This document shows, in pieces, positions 9,878-19,664 of a stretch of DNA of 64,000 nucleotides; the stretch's first letter is position 1; each line of letters begins with the position of its first letter. The stretch lies in contig JADJEU010000021.1 in the NCBI GenBank assembly GCA_016709005.1, forward strand, positions 124,001 through 188,000, given 5' to 3'. This DNA comes from Crocinitomicaceae bacterium (GTDB lineage: Bacteria; Bacteroidota; Bacteroidia; Flavobacteriales_D; Crocinitomicaceae). Position numbers and translations under genes: made by a program. The notes beneath the pieces are model-generated. The model was given only the letters and a program-made list of their open reading frames with translations. It was not told the origin of the DNA and ran no database searches.

Positions 9878-10157
9878 TTTTCTTAAGCGTGTTTAAAAAT
9901 TTGAGACTGCGAATATAGTCTGATTCCTTTAAAAATAAAGCGCTAAGAATTGATTTTTTGTGATTCGGTCAACTTATGTCTGATTTAAGCCTTGATTTCC
10001 TTGGCCAGCCCTTGAAAAAGAAGGCTTTAGTGATTTTGAAGATCTTAACCAAGCCGGGCTTGTATTTATTTTGTTCTATAATTCGTAGATTTGGCATCCT
10101 TTTGATAACAAAACACAGCCATTTCAGTATAATGGCCATGTGGAAACACCAGAAATT

Positions 10158-11135
10158 ATGAAGACAGTTCAATTTAGAGAAGCAATTAGAGAAGCGATGT
10201 CGGAAGAAATGCGCAAAGATAAAAGCGTGTTTTTACTAGGCGAAGAGGTTGCTGAATAGAATGGTGCCTATAAAGTATCACAGGGAATGCTGGATGAATT
10301 TGGTTCAAAACGTGTGATTGATACTCCCATTGCAGAACTTGGTTTTACTGGTATTGCGGTTGGTGCAGCTATGAATGGTTTGCGTCCGATTGTAGAATTT
10401 ATGACCTGGAACTTTGCTATTCTTGCAGCAGATCAGATTATCAATGAGGCTGCAAAAATTCTTCAAATGTCAGGTGGTCAATTGGGTTGCCCGATTGTTT
10501 TCAGAGGTGGAAACGGAACTGCCGGTCAATTAGGTGCAACTCACTCTCAAAGTTTTGAAGCATTTTATGCACACGTGCCAGGCTTGAAAGTAATTACGCC
10601 TTCAACGCCTTATGATGCGAAAGGATTAATGAAAGCTGCCATTCGTGACAATGACCCGGTTGTTTTTCTGGAGTCTGAAAAAATGTACGGTGATAAAGGT
10701 GAAATTCCAGAGGGTGAGTACATCATTCCAATTGGAGTTGCTGATATTAAAAGAGCAGGTACCGATGTGACCATTGTAAGTTTTGGCAAGATTATCAAAG
10801 AAGCACACAAAGCAGCTGAAGAATTGGAGAAAGAAGGAATTTCTTGCGAGATTATAGATTTGAGAACCATTCGTCCAATTGATTATGGCGCGATTGTGAA
10901 CTCTGTGAAAAAAACAAATCGTTGTGTAGTGGTTGAAGAGTCGTGGCCAATCGCATCGATTGCTTCTGAAATTGCGTATCACTTGCAGAATTATGCATTT
11001 GATTATTTGGATGCACCGGTTAAACGTGTGATGCAATCAGACACGCCATTCCCATTCAGTCCAAGTTTGATGGTTGAGGCTTTACCAAATCCTGCACGAA
11101 TCATTGCAGCGGTAAAATCTGTCTGCTACAAATAA
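10158..11135 (+). pseudogene. pdhB: Pyruvate dehydrogenase E1 beta subunit with in-frame amber codon
   Basis: A 325-codon reading frame for the transketolase-like E1 beta subunit, which with E1 alpha decarboxylates pyruvate using thiamine diphosphate. From ATG 10158 the frame reads MKTVQFREAIREAMSEEM and then GEEVAE, TAG (10257-10259), NGAYKVSQGMLDEFG. The family has Tyr at this position (VAEYNGAYKV), so one base change of a TAT/TAC codon explains the stop. Everything downstream is intact to the C-terminus, including DTPIAELGF and GGNGTAGQLGATHSQ. An internal start at 10287 would lose 43 residues including part of the nucleotide-site region. It could be a sequencing error, a recent nonsense mutation or a suppressed stop. 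Confidence 0.85.
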
Positions 11136-11147
11136 AAACTTCCTGTG

Positions 11148-12218
11148 ATGGAAAACCGCCTGGCAAATTTAATTCAACATGCCACGGTTGCTCCACAATC
11201 AGTAGTTGATCTTCTTAAAAATACATTGATTGGAACAGAAGGTTCTTTGTATCGCCTATTGGATACCGAAGAAAAAATTCACCGTTTGGATCACCCTCAT
11301 TTTTTTTACATTGAACGCAATCAAAAAGCATTAGGAACAATTACCATTTGTGAACGCAATGTAAGTTTGGGAGATAATCAAAAACAAGCTTTATACATTC
11401 GTTATTTTGCATTTGATGAGGCCTTCCAGGGCTCTAGTAACAAAGCGCGTGATCGCAATTCGGTTTTTGATTCACACTGGAAAAAGATTTTTGAAAGTGG
11501 AAATCTGTATGAATCTGAACACGATACAAAATCTACTTTTTTCTGGGCCTATATTGATCCGCAAAATCTAAGATCATTTCGAATGAATGAGCGTTTTGGA
11601 TTTGAATCCATCGGATCGTTTCAGACAATTGCATATTCGAGATTCTTTCCAAAAAAATCCTCAAATGTTTTCAGATTACAACCAGAAGAAAAATCTGAAG
11701 CATTAAAACGGGTCACCGATTTTTATAAAGATTATTCCTTTTTTGGAGATGTTCATTTGTTTGAACAGAATCAATTTTTTGTACTAAAGCAAGATGGAAA
11801 AATTGTAGCCGGAATTCAGGTAAATCCTGCACGATTTCGAATTGTTTCACTGCCGGGTTTGATTGGAAAAATATCTGTTAAAGTTCTTCCATACATGCCG
11901 TTGATGAAGCGAATCATCAATCCAAAGGAGCATAAATTTTTAGCAACGGAGGGAATTTTATGGTTGCCCGGTTTTGAAAATAGAGTAGATGAATTATTGA
12001 ACGGCGTTTTAGCAGAAATGAATCATCATTCACTTTTAATTTGGGAAGATACGAATGCAGCGCGTGTAAAAAATCTTCCAATAAAATGGGGAGCACTGCA
12101 AAAGTTGAAAAAGAATAACGAGATCAATATTGTTGTCAAGACAGTAAATCTGCCCCCGCATGAAGAAAAAATGTTGAAAGCATCATTGAAGTATTTGAGT
12201 GGGTTTGATATGAGCTAA
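11148..12218 (+). CDS. GNAT-like acyltransferase family protein
   Basis: A protein of about 356 residues. The N-terminal half resembles a GNAT acetyltransferase fold: an early strand FFYIERNQKALGTITI, a central YIRYFAFDEAFQG, and DPQNLRSFRMNERFGFESIGSF, which is the C-terminal GNAT pattern. The C-terminal half repeats a similar pattern more weakly (FFVLKQDGKIVAGIQV), so it may be a double-GNAT protein. ATG 11148 is preferred over GTG 11145. It begins 13 bases after pdhB and is probably co-transcribed. Substrate unknown. Confidence 0.72.
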   Translation: MENRLANLIQHATVAPQSVVDLLKNTLIGTEGSLYRLLDTEEKIHRLDHPHFFYIERNQKALGTITICERNVSLGDNQKQALYIRYFAFDEAFQGSSNKARDRNSVFDSHWKKIFESGNLYESEHDTKSTFFWAYIDPQNLRSFRMNERFGFESIGSFQTIAYSRFFPKKSSNVFRLQPEEKSEALKRVTDFYKDYSFFGDVHLFEQNQFFVLKQDGKIVAGIQVNPARFRIVSLPGLIGKISVKVLPYMPLMKRIINPKEHKFLATEGILWLPGFENRVDELLNGVLAEMNHHSLLIWEDTNAARVKNLPIKWGALQKLKKNNEINIVVKTVNLPPHEEKMLKASLKYLSGFDMS

Positions 12219-12267
12219 AAATTGCAACTCACAATCTTTTGTAATAAAAGAATTACTTAATACTTCT

Positions 12268-15200
12268 CTAGGTTTTTACTACTGTAACTGATGAATTCCC
12301 GAAATCAATTAAGTAGGTTCCTCTTGAAAGATGTTCTAAATTTAATTCGACACTAGTTGAATCTGTCTTCGTTTCAAAAACTAGTCTTCCATCAGCAGCA
12401 AAAATTCTTATCAATTGATTAGGGAGCAATCCATCCATGTGTATAATAGAACAGAAAGGATTTGGAAAAATGTTGATTTCGTTATTTATGGATTGAGAAA
12501 TACTGCCTAAAAATAGAGGATAATTTGGGGCAAAAAGCATCGTTTTAATAGAATTAGAACTCTTAATTGGGCAGTACACCGTGAAGCTTATGAGGTACCA
12601 GCCATCAGTTGAAAGTGAAACTGTATCCTGGTGTATGTAAGCAACACCTGATTGGTAATACGTTAATTCAATAAAATATAAATCGAAAAGAGGAATTGTG
12701 TCTGGCATCAAAAAATAAGAATCCGTAATAGCCATGCCATCAATTGGAAGTGAATAATCGAGCAAGCAATTTGGTGCGGCAATGTATAATGTGTCAACGT
12801 ATCCAACAAAAGTTGATAAATACCAATTGTAAAAGTTTGCTGAATCCGTCACATAATAATCTACTAAAACGGAATCGCCAATATTATCTTTAATTTTTAA
12901 TGTGTGGAAACCTTCGCAAATACTATCATTTACGATGTCGTAATCATTATAAGTCTGCGTAAACCAATCAAAAGAATAAGGAGGAATGCCACCGAAAGGA
13001 ATGCCATGTGCAATTCCATCACAAACCGGAATTGTGGTGACTGGAAATGCAAAAACTTCTCCGTCTAAATTAGTATATCCAGGAAGGTCGTAGAAATCTT
13101 GTACAGTAATTGTGTAACATGAAGAGGTATCAGGACAACCAGCGTTGTTCAACTTTACAGCAAAATTTCCGGTAGTTGGTGCCACATAACTTGAAAATAC
13201 AGCGCCTGGAATTTCAGCATAAGCATTGTCACAATCAAGCCATTGAAATAAGCCTAGTGTTGCATTTGAGGTTAGCGTAGTTAAATTTTTGACAACACTA
13301 GTATCATTCGTAACAACTGAAATTAAACTTGTAATTGTACTGTCGCAACCTTCAATAGTTTGGAAAAATGAAGTGTGAGAAAAGTCTGCAATGACATTTG
13401 TATACAAAGTTCCATCAGGAGCCGTAAAATCCGTTCCTGGACAGATAACCAAATATTCGTTTAAATTATATTGAGGAAAACAAAAATAGAATTCGGAAAG
13501 TGCAGAGCGGGAAACTCTTCCAGTTATGCCATCATCCAGTATCAACTTTGTAGTTAAATTTTCAGTCAATAAATCGTATTCATATATTGTACCTGCCGCA
13601 TTTGGACCATAATTATTAGTTTGGCCATATAGTTTGCCATTCGATGACTGAGTTAAAGATATTTCGGTCCCTTGTCCATCAGTGGCTGCATCAAAAGTTG
13701 CCTTAACCTCAATGGAATTAGTCGTATAATCATATTGAAAAAGTGTCCCGTTTGCACCTCCGCCAAAATGAGTTGTACCATAAATTTTTCCGTCTGACGC
13801 TTCAACTAAAGGTGATTCTGGACTTGAGCCTTGAACACTTGAAAGAAAATTAATTTTTGTTGTAAAAATATTGGTCAAAATATCATATTCAAATAAGGTA
13901 CCGTCTGAGTAGAAGCCTCCGCCTGCAGTTATTCCATATAATTTGCCGTTACTTGCTTGTAATAATTTTCCTTTAGGACCAGCCCCAGTAGTAGAACTTG
14001 TAAAGTCATGTAACTTTGTAAATGCATTTGAGCCAACATCAAATTGAAATAAAGTACCGTTATTCGAAACTCCACCAAAGGGTGCAGTACCATAAAGTAA
14101 TCCATTATCTGCTAATAATAGTTCACACTGAGGAGAATTACCGTCAACACTATTAAAATCAAACAATTTAGTATAATTAGCAGTAGTTGGATCAAACTCG
14201 AATAATACACCAAAATCAAAAGCTCCTCCTTCATTTGTGGTTCCGTAAAATTTGCCGTTACCTCCATCTACCATTCCTCTCAGCGGAGTTGAACCATCGG
14301 CTCCACTAAAATAATGAAGCTCTTCATATAAGTCAGTCTCTGGAAGATATCTAAAAATGGCGCCCATATCATTAACTCCACCTCCTGAACAAACACCATA
14401 AATAAAATTATCGGTATGCAGAATAAACTTGCCGCAAGGGGATTTGGCATTAGGTAACTGCCCAAATCCATAAATCACCGAATAGGTAGACGTGAGAACA
14501 TTAAACTCAAACATCACTCCTTGTGAAGTGGGGTATTCACGAGTTGTACCATAAATTTTTCCATCACTTCCCATAAAAAGATTTGGCGTTGGCGCTATAT
14601 CTCCACTTAGAATAAAATCATGAAGTTTCGTAAGTGTATTAGTGAGCGTATTGAAACGAATAATAGTACCTGTACCATTTATACCACCATCACTGCAAGT
14701 AGCATATAATAATCCGTTGCTATGCTTGAGAAAAGCCCCGTAGGGATTATATCCATGACTGGTTTCAGTTAACTGTACAATTTTTGTATAAGTTGAATCT
14801 GCAAAGTTGTAGGAATAAACCCAAGAGATGGCTCCTACTCCTGTGTTCAATCCGTACAGCAATCCGTTATCAGCTTCCGTTAATCCACCTTCTGGTCTAT
14901 AACCAGTGGAAGTGCCACCAGTAAAATCAAATTCCTTTGTCAGTAATCCAGTTGAGAGATTTAGTTCCAAAATAGTACCATTATCTAAAGAACCTCCATA
15001 TCTAGTTGTAGTGAAAAGATTTCCGTTCGACGCTTCAAAAAAACCTCCTCGAGGATCGCGTCCTGTCAGTGGTCCGTTTAAGTCATAAAGTTTCGTGTAT
15101 TGCCCATTTGACGGATCAATTTTATAAATAACGCCATGATCATTTAACCCTCCTGTTGGTGTTAATCCATAAAGAAATCCATCCGATGCTTGACAAAGCT

Positions 15201-15708
15201 TTCCAATTGGATAACTTCCTTTTGCTGCACCATCAAAATCGACCAACTTAGTATATATCTTGGTGGTTATGTCATATTCAAAAACAACTCCTTTGTTTCC
15301 AACACCGCCTGCAGAAGTGGTGCCATAAAGTCGACCATTATCCGCTATGATTAAATCACTTTTTGGATTTTGTCCAAAATCATTATCAGGAAATTGAATC
15401 AATTTAATCAACATTCCCGTTGACGGGTAATATTCAAAAATACAACCATTATTAGAAATTCCTCCGAAGTTGGTTGTACCATAAAATCGACCATTTGGAG
15501 CTTCGACCATATTCCCCATAGGATGCATGGCCGCTTGATCATCGTCAAATTGAAAAACAGGTTGAAAATTATTACCTGCAGTATCAAGTTTATAAATCAA
15601 TCCACCACCAAGTGGACCATCAAGAGCATTAGAACCCCAAAGCTCATTTACTTGAGAAATCGAAAAAGGACTTATCAAGATAAATAAAGAAACAATGATT
15701 GTTTTCAT
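12268..15708 (-). CDS. Secreted GloVer-repeat protein with T9SS sorting domain
   Basis: A 1146-residue secreted protein. Residues 1-18 are a signal peptide. From about 30 to 720 there are over a dozen tandem repeats of roughly 50 residues, each with a core like LYGTTxxGGxxNxGxIFEYD followed by TKLxDF; this is the choice-of-anchor GloVer repeat (TIGR03803), expected to form a beta-propeller or solenoid. A less repetitive region (730-1070) is followed by a type A T9SS C-terminal domain beginning INIFPNP near 1080 and ending SRGTYLIDFGNSSVTVVKT. It should be exported by the type IX system and fixed at or released from the cell surface. It is convergent with the GNAT-like gene. Confidence 0.9.
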   Translation of the reverse strand: MKTIIVSLFILISPFSISQVNELWGSNALDGPLGGGLIYKLDTAGNNFQPVFQFDDDQAAMHPMGNMVEAPNGRFYGTTNFGGISNNGCIFEYYPSTGMLIKLIQFPDNDFGQNPKSDLIIADNGRLYGTTSAGGVGNKGVVFEYDITTKIYTKLVDFDGAAKGSYPIGKLCQASDGFLYGLTPTGGLNDHGVIYKIDPSNGQYTKLYDLNGPLTGRDPRGGFFEASNGNLFTTTRYGGSLDNGTILELNLSTGLLTKEFDFTGGTSTGYRPEGGLTEADNGLLYGLNTGVGAISWVYSYNFADSTYTKIVQLTETSHGYNPYGAFLKHSNGLLYATCSDGGINGTGTIIRFNTLTNTLTKLHDFILSGDIAPTPNLFMGSDGKIYGTTREYPTSQGVMFEFNVLTSTYSVIYGFGQLPNAKSPCGKFILHTDNFIYGVCSGGGVNDMGAIFRYLPETDLYEELHYFSGADGSTPLRGMVDGGNGKFYGTTNEGGAFDFGVLFEFDPTTANYTKLFDFNSVDGNSPQCELLLADNGLLYGTAPFGGVSNNGTLFQFDVGSNAFTKLHDFTSSTTGAGPKGKLLQASNGKLYGITAGGGFYSDGTLFEYDILTNIFTTKINFLSSVQGSSPESPLVEASDGKIYGTTHFGGGANGTLFQYDYTTNSIEVKATFDAATDGQGTEISLTQSSNGKLYGQTNNYGPNAAGTIYEYDLLTENLTTKLILDDGITGRVSRSALSEFYFCFPQYNLNEYLVICPGTDFTAPDGTLYTNVIADFSHTSFFQTIEGCDSTITSLISVVTNDTSVVKNLTTLTSNATLGLFQWLDCDNAYAEIPGAVFSSYVAPTTGNFAVKLNNAGCPDTSSCYTITVQDFYDLPGYTNLDGEVFAFPVTTIPVCDGIAHGIPFGGIPPYSFDWFTQTYNDYDIVNDSICEGFHTLKIKDNIGDSVLVDYYVTDSANFYNWYLSTFVGYVDTLYIAAPNCLLDYSLPIDGMAITDSYFLMPDTIPLFDLYFIELTYYQSGVAYIHQDTVSLSTDGWYLISFTVYCPIKSSNSIKTMLFAPNYPLFLGSISQSINNEINIFPNPFCSIIHMDGLLPNQLIRIFAADGRLVFETKTDSTSVELNLEHLSRGTYLIDFGNSSVTVVKT

Positions 15709-15832
15709 CTTTCAAGCAATATAATAATCCTCTAATATAGGCAATTAACACAAATTAGGCGATATGTCCATTTCGTGGCGCACAATCTAAATCAACACAG
15801 CGTGAAAAAAAATATCCTATCTTTAAATCATC

Positions 15833-16741
15833 TTGAAAAAAACTGTTTCAATATTCTTATTTCTATTTGTGTATCAATTTACAAATGCACAATCTCTTTT
15901 CGAAAATGATACAGTATTCAATAAAAAAAGAACCATTGGTGTAAGCATTTTTGATGCGGTTGCCTGGGGCGGTTCCATTGGTGCTTTGCAGTTTGTCTGG
16001 TACGATGATTTTGCAAAAAGTAAATTCCACACCTTTGATGATCATCATGAATGGCAGCAGATGGATAAGATGGGGCACATGGTTACATCGTGGAATTTTG
16101 CACGTGCTAGTGGAGATCTTTTTGAATGGTCAGGAATCAATCATCGCACTTCATCAATCATTGGAGCAGCCTATAGTATTGGCTACATGACCACTTTTGA
16201 AATGTTAGATGGTTTTAATGCCGATTGGGGTTTTTCATGGAGTGATGTTGCGTATAATAGTTTGGGGTCACTCACTTATTGGTCGCAGGAATTTTTGTGG
16301 AATCATCAATACGCAAAATTTAAATTCTCATGTCATAATTCTGGTTTGGCAGATTACCGGCCAGATGTTTTAGGAAGTGATTTTGCGAGTCGTACACTCA
16401 AAGATTATAACGGACAAACCTATTGGATGAGTTTTAATCCCGTCTATTGGTTTACAGAAAAAAGTAAAATTCCGGCATGGATAAATTTATCACTTGGATA
16501 CAGTATTGAAGATCAACTTTACGGTGATGGAAGTATTTATATCTCACAAAATGGAAACACACAAATCACCTTTGTGCCTTATCGTCAATATTATTTATCA
16601 TTTGACATTGACTTTGAAGAAATTCCGGTTTCAAAACCCTGGTTGAAATTTTTGCTGCGATCGATCAATGTGATAAAAGTTCCTTTTCCGGCTTTGGAAT
16701 TTTCTGAAAAGGGAATTCAGGTAAAACCACTCTATTTTTAG
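15833..16741 (+). CDS. DUF2279 family exported protein
   Basis: A 302-residue protein with a signal peptide (KKTVSIFLFLFVYQFTNAQS). The DUF2279 core is seen as QQMDKMGHMVTSWNFAR near residue 80, WSGINHRTSSIIGA and SWSDVAYNSLGS; the His and Asp residues are conserved in the family, which is of unknown function and probably periplasmic or membrane-associated. The start is TTG 15833, since no ATG precedes the signal sequence; this is inferred from the signal peptide alone. Confidence 0.78.
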   Translation: MKKTVSIFLFLFVYQFTNAQSLFENDTVFNKKRTIGVSIFDAVAWGGSIGALQFVWYDDFAKSKFHTFDDHHEWQQMDKMGHMVTSWNFARASGDLFEWSGINHRTSSIIGAAYSIGYMTTFEMLDGFNADWGFSWSDVAYNSLGSLTYWSQEFLWNHQYAKFKFSCHNSGLADYRPDVLGSDFASRTLKDYNGQTYWMSFNPVYWFTEKSKIPAWINLSLGYSIEDQLYGDGSIYISQNGNTQITFVPYRQYYLSFDIDFEEIPVSKPWLKFLLRSINVIKVPFPALEFSEKGIQVKPLYF

Positions 16742-16888
16742 CCTCAAACTGACTTAAATCATTTCTGCGTGTAGCCTTGTAAACACAATGTATCAGGCGA
16801 TTTTCAAATTGTTGAAAAAAAGAAGCCGGAAACAATTTTAAGCAACGGGATTTTATTTCTACTTTAGACCTCTCTAAAAAAATCACCT

Positions 16889-17503
16889 ATGCATATAGCA
16901 GTAGCAGGAAATATCGGATCAGGAAAAACAACGCTCACTAAGTTGTTGGCAAAACATTACGGATGGGGAACCCATTTTGAAGATGTAGAACAGAATCCTT
17001 ATCTGAATGATTTTTATGAAGACATGCAACGCTGGTCATTCAATTTGCAGATTTACTATTTGAACAGTCGTTTTACACAAATACAAGAAATTAAATCAAC
17101 CAATACCAACGTCATTCAAGATCGTACGATTTATGAAGATGCTTACATTTTTGCACCCAACTTGCATTCCATGGGCTTGATGACGACCCGTGATTTTGAA
17201 AATTATTTTTCACTTTTCAATTTATTGGAATCATTTATATCAGCCCCTGATATTTTAATTTATCTGAAAGCATCTGTTCCAACGCTCGTAAATCAAATTC
17301 AAAAACGCGGCCGTGAATATGAAGAAAGTATTCGTTTGGATTATTTGAAGCGATTGAATGAGCGTTACGATGCCTGGATCTCTACCTATGACAAAGGAAA
17401 ATTAATTGTGATTGATGTGGATGGCAACAATTTCAACGAAAATGCAGATGATTTAGGTTTGATCATTAACTCAATTGATGCTGAGATAAACGGTTTGTTC
17501 TAA
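16889..17503 (+). CDS. Deoxynucleoside kinase
   Basis: A 204-residue kinase. The P-loop GNIGSGKTT is at residues 7-15, QDRTIYEDAYIFA supplies the catalytic/ERS-like segment near 76-88, and KRGREYEESIRLDYLKRLNERY is the lid region. It phosphorylates deoxynucleosides for salvage of dNTP precursors. The size is normal for bacterial dGK/dAK-type enzymes; the exact base preference is not readable. Confidence 0.9.
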   Translation: MHIAVAGNIGSGKTTLTKLLAKHYGWGTHFEDVEQNPYLNDFYEDMQRWSFNLQIYYLNSRFTQIQEIKSTNTNVIQDRTIYEDAYIFAPNLHSMGLMTTRDFENYFSLFNLLESFISAPDILIYLKASVPTLVNQIQKRGREYEESIRLDYLKRLNERYDAWISTYDKGKLIVIDVDGNNFNENADDLGLIINSIDAEINGLF

Positions 17504-17534
17504 TCGTTCCCATTCTTATTCTTATCTTTACGGC

Positions 17535-18137
17535 GTGAGAATAACGCGCGCTGAATTTGTCCTTAGTAATACGGATTACCATAAATGTCCAAATCCGACC
17601 ATGCCGGAGTATGCCTTCATTGGCCGTTCCAACGTTGGAAAATCATCTTTAATCAACATGTTGTGCGGACGAAAAAGTCTGGCTAAAACATCTGGAACAC
17701 CAGGTAAAACACAACTCATCAATCACTTTCTGATCAATGATAATTGGTATCTGGTAGATTTACCGGGTTACGGTTATGCAAAAGTGGGGAAGAGTACCAG
17801 CAGAACCTGGCAAAAGTTTTTGGCAGATTATATTCTGAACCGTGAAAATCTGATGAATGTTTTTGTGCTGATTGATTCAAGACACGAACCACAAAAAATT
17901 GATTTGGAATTTATGGGTTGGTTAGGTGAACAACAAGTTCCCTTTGCCATGATTTTTACCAAACTCGATAAACTCAACGCAACAGGAAAAAGTAAATTTC
18001 TGGATGCCTACAAAAAAGAAATGCTTCAAACCTGGGAAGAATTGCCTCCCATTTTCGTGAGCTCCTCGGTATCTTCAGAAGGTAAAGAAGAAATTCTGGC
18101 CTACATTGAAGAGGTGAATGGGTATTTTGGGCAGTAG
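17535..18137 (+). CDS. engB: Ribosome biogenesis GTPase EngB (YihA/YsxC)
   Basis: A 200-residue TRAFAC GTPase needed for large ribosomal subunit assembly. G1 is GRSNVGKSS near residue 30, G3 DLPGYGYAK near 75, G4 TKLDK near 140 and G5 VSSSVSSEGK near 175. Length matches EngB. GTG at 17535 is the start, with a TATCTTTA box only about ten bases upstream, so the leader is very short. It follows the nucleoside kinase by 31 bases. Confidence 0.94.
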   Translation: MRITRAEFVLSNTDYHKCPNPTMPEYAFIGRSNVGKSSLINMLCGRKSLAKTSGTPGKTQLINHFLINDNWYLVDLPGYGYAKVGKSTSRTWQKFLADYILNRENLMNVFVLIDSRHEPQKIDLEFMGWLGEQQVPFAMIFTKLDKLNATGKSKFLDAYKKEMLQTWEELPPIFVSSSVSSEGKEEILAYIEEVNGYFGQ

Positions 18138-18194
18138 TAATCTCTTCATTTTATTTCTTTACATCATTCAAATTATTCTATCAGAAAAACGCTC

Positions 18195-18352
18195 CCGCGG
18201 AGTTGTCATTTCGACAGAGTTGATTGCTTAATTGCAATCAACGACGAGAAATCGCGTCAATGATGCCGCAATGTTGGTGCGTTTTACAATCAAAATTCAA
18301 ACGTTAACCTTGGGGGATCTCTCCCTGCGGTCGAGATGACAGCGTAACAAGA
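18195..18352. repeat. GTCATTTCGAC-type palindromic repeat
   Basis: The 284-base gap between engB and queA contains a dispersed Bacteroidota-type palindrome: GTTGTCATTTCGACAGAG and GAGAAATC on the left; GGGGGATCTCTCCCTGCGG and GTCGAGATGACAGCG on the right, reverse complementary with mismatches. It lies between convergent genes, beside the queA terminator. Confidence 0.65.
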
Positions 18353-18369
18353 ATAGTTCAGATAGAATC

Positions 18370-18398
18370 AAAAAAAACGCCCCGTATTTCTCGGAGCG
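18370..18398 (-). terminator. Intrinsic terminator of queA
   Basis: On the minus strand CGCTCCG pairs with CGGGGCG (one G-T pair) around a 7-nt loop, followed by eight T residues. It lies just past the queA stop codon. Confidence 0.8.
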
Positions 18399-18421
18399 CT
18401 TTCTACAAATTTTAAAAATTC

Positions 18422-19477
18422 TTAGATGATCAACATCGCATCACCGTAAGAATAGAAACGATACTTTTTCTTAATCGCTTCCTGATATCCTTTCATCAAC
18501 AAATCATGACCAGCAAAAGCTGAAATCATCATCAATAAAGTTGATTGCGGTGTGTGGAAATTTGTAATCATACTATCTGCAATTGCAAAATCGTATGGCG
18601 GGAAAATAAATTTATTGGTCCAGCCAGAATAAGGTTTCAAAAGATTATCAGTCGATACACTTGTTTCAATGGCACGCATACTGGTTGTTCCAACAGCACA
18701 AACTCGTTTTTTTGCAAGCTTTGCTTTGTTTACAATGTCAGCACATTTCTGATCAATTTCACATTGTTCAGAATCCATTTTATGTTTTGTCAAATCTTCT
18801 ACTTCAACTGTTCTGAAAGTTCCAAGACCGATGTGCAAAGTAAGTTCTGCAAAATTTACACCTTTAATTTCAAGACGTTTCATCAACTCACGGCTGAAGT
18901 GAAGACCAGCTGTTGGAGCAGCAACGGCACCTTCGTGTTTTGCAAAAATGGTTTGGTAACGCTCTTCATCTGCAGGAATTACTTCACGCAAATTTTTGAT
19001 ATACGGTGGAATTGGCGTTTCACCAAGTTCTGTAATTTTTGCTTTAAACTCCTCGTAACTTCCATCAAATAAGAAACGGATTGTACGACCACGTGAAGTG
19101 GTATTATCAATTACCTCAGCAACCAATGAATCATCTTCAGTGAAGTACAATTTATTTCCGATACGGATTTTACGTGCAGGATCAACTAAAACATCCCACA
19201 ACAAACTTTCACGGTTTAATTCGCGAAGTAAAAAAACTTCAATACGCGCACCTGTTTTTTCTTTGTTACCATATAAACGGGCAGGAAATACGCGGGTGTT
19301 ATTCATGATCATTACATCACCTTCATCAAAATACTCTAACACATCTTTAAACATGCGGTGAGTAATTGTTCCGGCCTTACGGTCAAGCACCATTAATTTA
19401 GATTCATCACGGTTTGGTGACGGATGCTGTGCTATCAGGCTGTCAGGGAGTGTAAAATCAAAAGCAGATAATTTCAT
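18422..19477 (-). CDS. queA: tRNA preQ1(34) S-adenosylmethionine ribosyltransferase-isomerase
   Basis: A 351-residue QueA, transferring and isomerising the ribose of SAM onto 7-aminomethyl-7-deazaguanine in tRNA to give epoxyqueuosine. Family motifs: FTLPDSLIAQHPSPNRDESKLMVLDR at the N-terminus, MIMNNTRVFPARLYG, EGAVAAPTAGLHF near 205, LHIGLGTFRTV and NFHTPQSTLLMM near 320. Full-length and intact. Confidence 0.96.
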   Translation of the reverse strand: MKLSAFDFTLPDSLIAQHPSPNRDESKLMVLDRKAGTITHRMFKDVLEYFDEGDVMIMNNTRVFPARLYGNKEKTGARIEVFLLRELNRESLLWDVLVDPARKIRIGNKLYFTEDDSLVAEVIDNTTSRGRTIRFLFDGSYEEFKAKITELGETPIPPYIKNLREVIPADEERYQTIFAKHEGAVAAPTAGLHFSRELMKRLEIKGVNFAELTLHIGLGTFRTVEVEDLTKHKMDSEQCEIDQKCADIVNKAKLAKKRVCAVGTTSMRAIETSVSTDNLLKPYSGWTNKFIFPPYDFAIADSMITNFHTPQSTLLMMISAFAGHDLLMKGYQEAIKKKYRFYSYGDAMLII

Positions 19478-19606
19478 AGATGATCCTTTGTTTTAATTAA
19501 CAAAAAAGAGCGCAAAGTTAAGAATAATTGTGACAATTTGGTGCATCTGGCGTAAATACACTAAATGCGGGCTGAATCTTTTAGAATGAAGGGTTTACGG
19601 CATCTC

Positions 19607-19639
19607 AAAAAAAAACCGGAACGAATCTCTTCGTCCCGG
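19607..19639 (-). terminator. Intrinsic terminator of the VWA lipoprotein gene
   Basis: On the minus strand a 10-bp stem CCGGGACGAA/TTCGTTCCGG (one wobble) with a 4-nt loop is followed by nine T residues. It is 26 bases after the stop codon. Confidence 0.88.
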
Positions 19640-19664
19640 CGCACGTTAACCAGAAATTCTTTGC

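Noticed and set aside
10610..11036. Long frames on the minus strand across pdhB
   Set aside because: Shadows of the strongly coding plus-strand frame with recognisable E1 beta motifs.
12268..15708. Regular repeats that might suggest a repeat array or CRISPR
   Set aside because: They are coding: about 50-residue GloVer repeats in one open frame with signal peptide and sorting domain.
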